Shown here: piece after piece, positions 62,817 to 64,000 of the stretch
Numbering within the stretch: position 1 is the stretch's first letter
Layout: every line of letters begins with the position of its first letter
From: an uncultured Eubacterium sp.
GTDB lineage: Bacteria; Bacillota; Clostridia; Oscillospirales; Acutalibacteraceae
NCBI GenBank assembly: GCA_910584985.1
Contig: CAJUDJ010000007.1
Coordinates: 9,568-73,567, forward strand
Direction of reading: 5' to 3'
Length of the DNA: 64,000 nucleotides
Made by a program: the position numbers and the translations under genes
Notes under the pieces: generated by a model
The model's input: the letters and a program-made list of their open reading frames with translations, nothing else
Told to the model about the DNA's origin: nothing
The model's database searches: none

Positions 62817-62821
62817 AATTA

Positions 62822-64000
62822 TCACATCTCCTCTTTAATATCTGCAACAGAACCGCCCGGAGGAATCATCGGAAGAACATTTGAATCGGGCGAAATCCTG
62901 CATTCAACAACAACTGGACCGTTTACCTGAAAGGCTTCATCAAGCACGCTGTTTATTTCCTCATTTGTGTTAATACGCAGCCCCTTTACGCCAAAAGCCT
63001 CGGCAACCTTAACAAAATCGGTTGCACGGTGCGGATCTGTGTCGGAAAAACGGTTTCCGTAAAAAATCTTCTGCCACTGGCGAACCATTCCAAGTACCCT
63101 GTTATTCATAACAAACATAACCACAGGAACATTATAGGAAGCCATTGTTGCAAGCTCTGTCAGATTCATATGAAAGCCGCCGTCTCCTGTAAACATAACA
63201 ACACGCCTGCCGGGGCAGCCGAGTGCAGCTCCGATAGCAGCACCCATAGAATAACCCATTGTGCCAAGACCGCCGGATGACAGCAGCGTATGCGGCTTTT
63301 TGAATTTATAAAACTGTGCTGCCCACAGCTGATGCTGACCGACATCGGTAACAACAATTGCATCATCGGGTGTTTTGCTGTCTACCGCCTCAATAAGTGT
63401 CTGCGGATTAACAAAATCACCGATCTGAAGCTGATTGAACGGACGCTTAAAGGTGTTGATTTCTGCTTTCCAATCGCTGTGATCCTGCTTATCCAAAGCT
63501 TCGGTAAGCAGGGGAAGCACTTCTGAAAGTGTTCCTCTGAGATGATAATTTGAAAAGATATTTTTATCCATTTCAGCAGCATCAATATCAATATGTATAA
63601 TTTCCGCATTTGGTGCAAATTTTGCTCTGTTTCCTGCCACACGGTCTGAAAAACGGGCACCTGCAACAATAAGCACATCACAATCGTGCGCTGCTTTATT
63701 GCATTCGAAATGGCCGTGCATTCCGATTAAGCCAAGATGAAGCGGATGGCCGTTCGGAAACGCACCGAGCCCCATAAGTGAAGAAACAACCGGTGCATCA
63801 ATTTTTTCTGCAAAATCTATAAGCGCATCCCCTACATCGGAAAGAATTGCACCGCCGCCAACATATATAATCGGCTTTTTTGCCTGAGAAAGAAGCTTAA
63901 CAGATCTTTCAAAGCAGCTCTGCTTCGGTTTTTTATAAGGCAAAGGCTCAACCTTAGGCTGCGGCTCATATTCACACAGATCAGCCGTAATATCCTTTGG
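62822..64000 (-). CDS. ilvB: Acetolactate synthase large subunit, C-terminal part
   Basis: The catalytic TPP/FAD subunit for the first common step of Val/Leu/Ile synthesis. 392 codons lie in the window and the frame is open to the right edge, so about 170 N-terminal residues, including the TPP-activating Glu, are outside. Visible are the central FAD-binding domain (GGGAILSDVGDAL; GLIGMHGHFECNKA) and the TPP domain with GDGGFHMNLTELATMASYNVPVVMFVMNN. It leads the ilvB-ilvN-leuC-leuD operon as far as can be seen. Confidence 0.96.
   Translation of the reverse strand, partial: PKDITADLCEYEPQPKVEPLPYKKPKQSCFERSVKLLSQAKKPIIYVGGGAILSDVGDALIDFAEKIDAPVVSSLMGLGAFPNGHPLHLGLIGMHGHFECNKAAHDCDVLIVAGARFSDRVAGNRAKFAPNAEIIHIDIDAAEMDKNIFSNYHLRGTLSEVLPLLTEALDKQDHSDWKAEINTFKRPFNQLQIGDFVNPQTLIEAVDSKTPDDAIVVTDVGQHQLWAAQFYKFKKPHTLLSSGGLGTMGYSMGAAIGAALGCPGRRVVMFTGDGGFHMNLTELATMASYNVPVVMFVMNNRVLGMVRQWQKIFYGNRFSDTDPHRATDFVKVAEAFGVKGLRINTNEEINSVLDEAFQVNGPVVVECRISPDSNVLPMIPPGGSVADIKEEM

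Overview
The window looks like chromosome from a low-to-moderate GC, anaerobic, endospore-forming member of the Firmicutes (class Clostridia, most likely an Oscillospiraceae/Acutalibacteraceae-type gut organism). The reasons are the spoIIGA-sigE pair, a CIRCE-controlled groESL, a T-box leader, the IspH-ribosomal protein S1 fusion, a four-subunit 2-oxoacid:ferredoxin oxidoreductase, an anaerobic sulfatase-maturase-type radical SAM enzyme, formate-tetrahydrofolate ligase, and near-consensus sigma-A promoters (TTGACA-17-TATAAT occurs twice). Species cannot be fixed from sequence alone. Most genes are on the minus strand in tight operons with 1-16 bp overlaps (TAATG, ATGA). No tRNA, rRNA, CRISPR array, phage or transposase gene was seen.

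Layout. 1-9.6 kb (minus): start of alaS, a PC4/YdbC-like protein, ackA, then lacZ-comEC-holA-rnmV, with tmcAL on the plus strand. 9.7-11.8 kb (plus): a FemX-like aminoacyltransferase with an alanine-racemase-family protein. 11.9-14.4 kb (minus): a TetR-regulated operon of two flavodoxin-type proteins with a two-site operator over a perfect promoter. 14.4-18.2 kb: fhs-tsaE-tsaB-rpiB and a Nudix gene. 18.3-23.3 kb: rodA/ftsW-like, cdaA-cdaR (c-di-AMP synthesis), and a cysteine-desulfurase-like gene with its DUF3343 partner. 23.3-32.1 kb: a GPH-type sugar symporter with a very long charged tail, an operon of MIF-like tautomerase, Sir2 and radical SAM maturase, mnmA, a frameshifted unknown gene, an XRE membrane regulator and azlCD. 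32.2-35.3 kb: ppa and an ABC-2 exporter behind a structured leader with competing hairpins and a short leader ORF. 35.4-38.7 kb: a 2-oxoacid:ferredoxin oxidoreductase operon behind a T-box whose specifier reads as Ile (AUC).

38.8-47.2 kb: a PadR-controlled membrane protein, groESL, and ispDF with rqcH, nif3 and trmK. 47.3-54.5 kb: DUF4364, ispH-rpsA fusion, plsC, cmk, a HI0933-type flavoprotein and an ABC-F protein. 54.7-60 kb: manA, DUF378, spoIIGA-sigE, a cyclophilin and a second GH2 enzyme. 60.1-64 kb: ilvB-ilvN-leuC-leuD, with ilvB running off the end.

Themes. Three MEP-pathway steps (ispD, ispF, ispH) are spread over 7 kb. Branched-chain amino acid functions recur: azlCD export, ilvBN-leuCD synthesis, and an Ile-type T-box in front of an oxidoreductase that would otherwise be called pyruvate-specific. 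The two least explained signals are the ABC-exporter leader (34985-35166) and the Ile T-box/oxidoreductase pairing (35380-38739).
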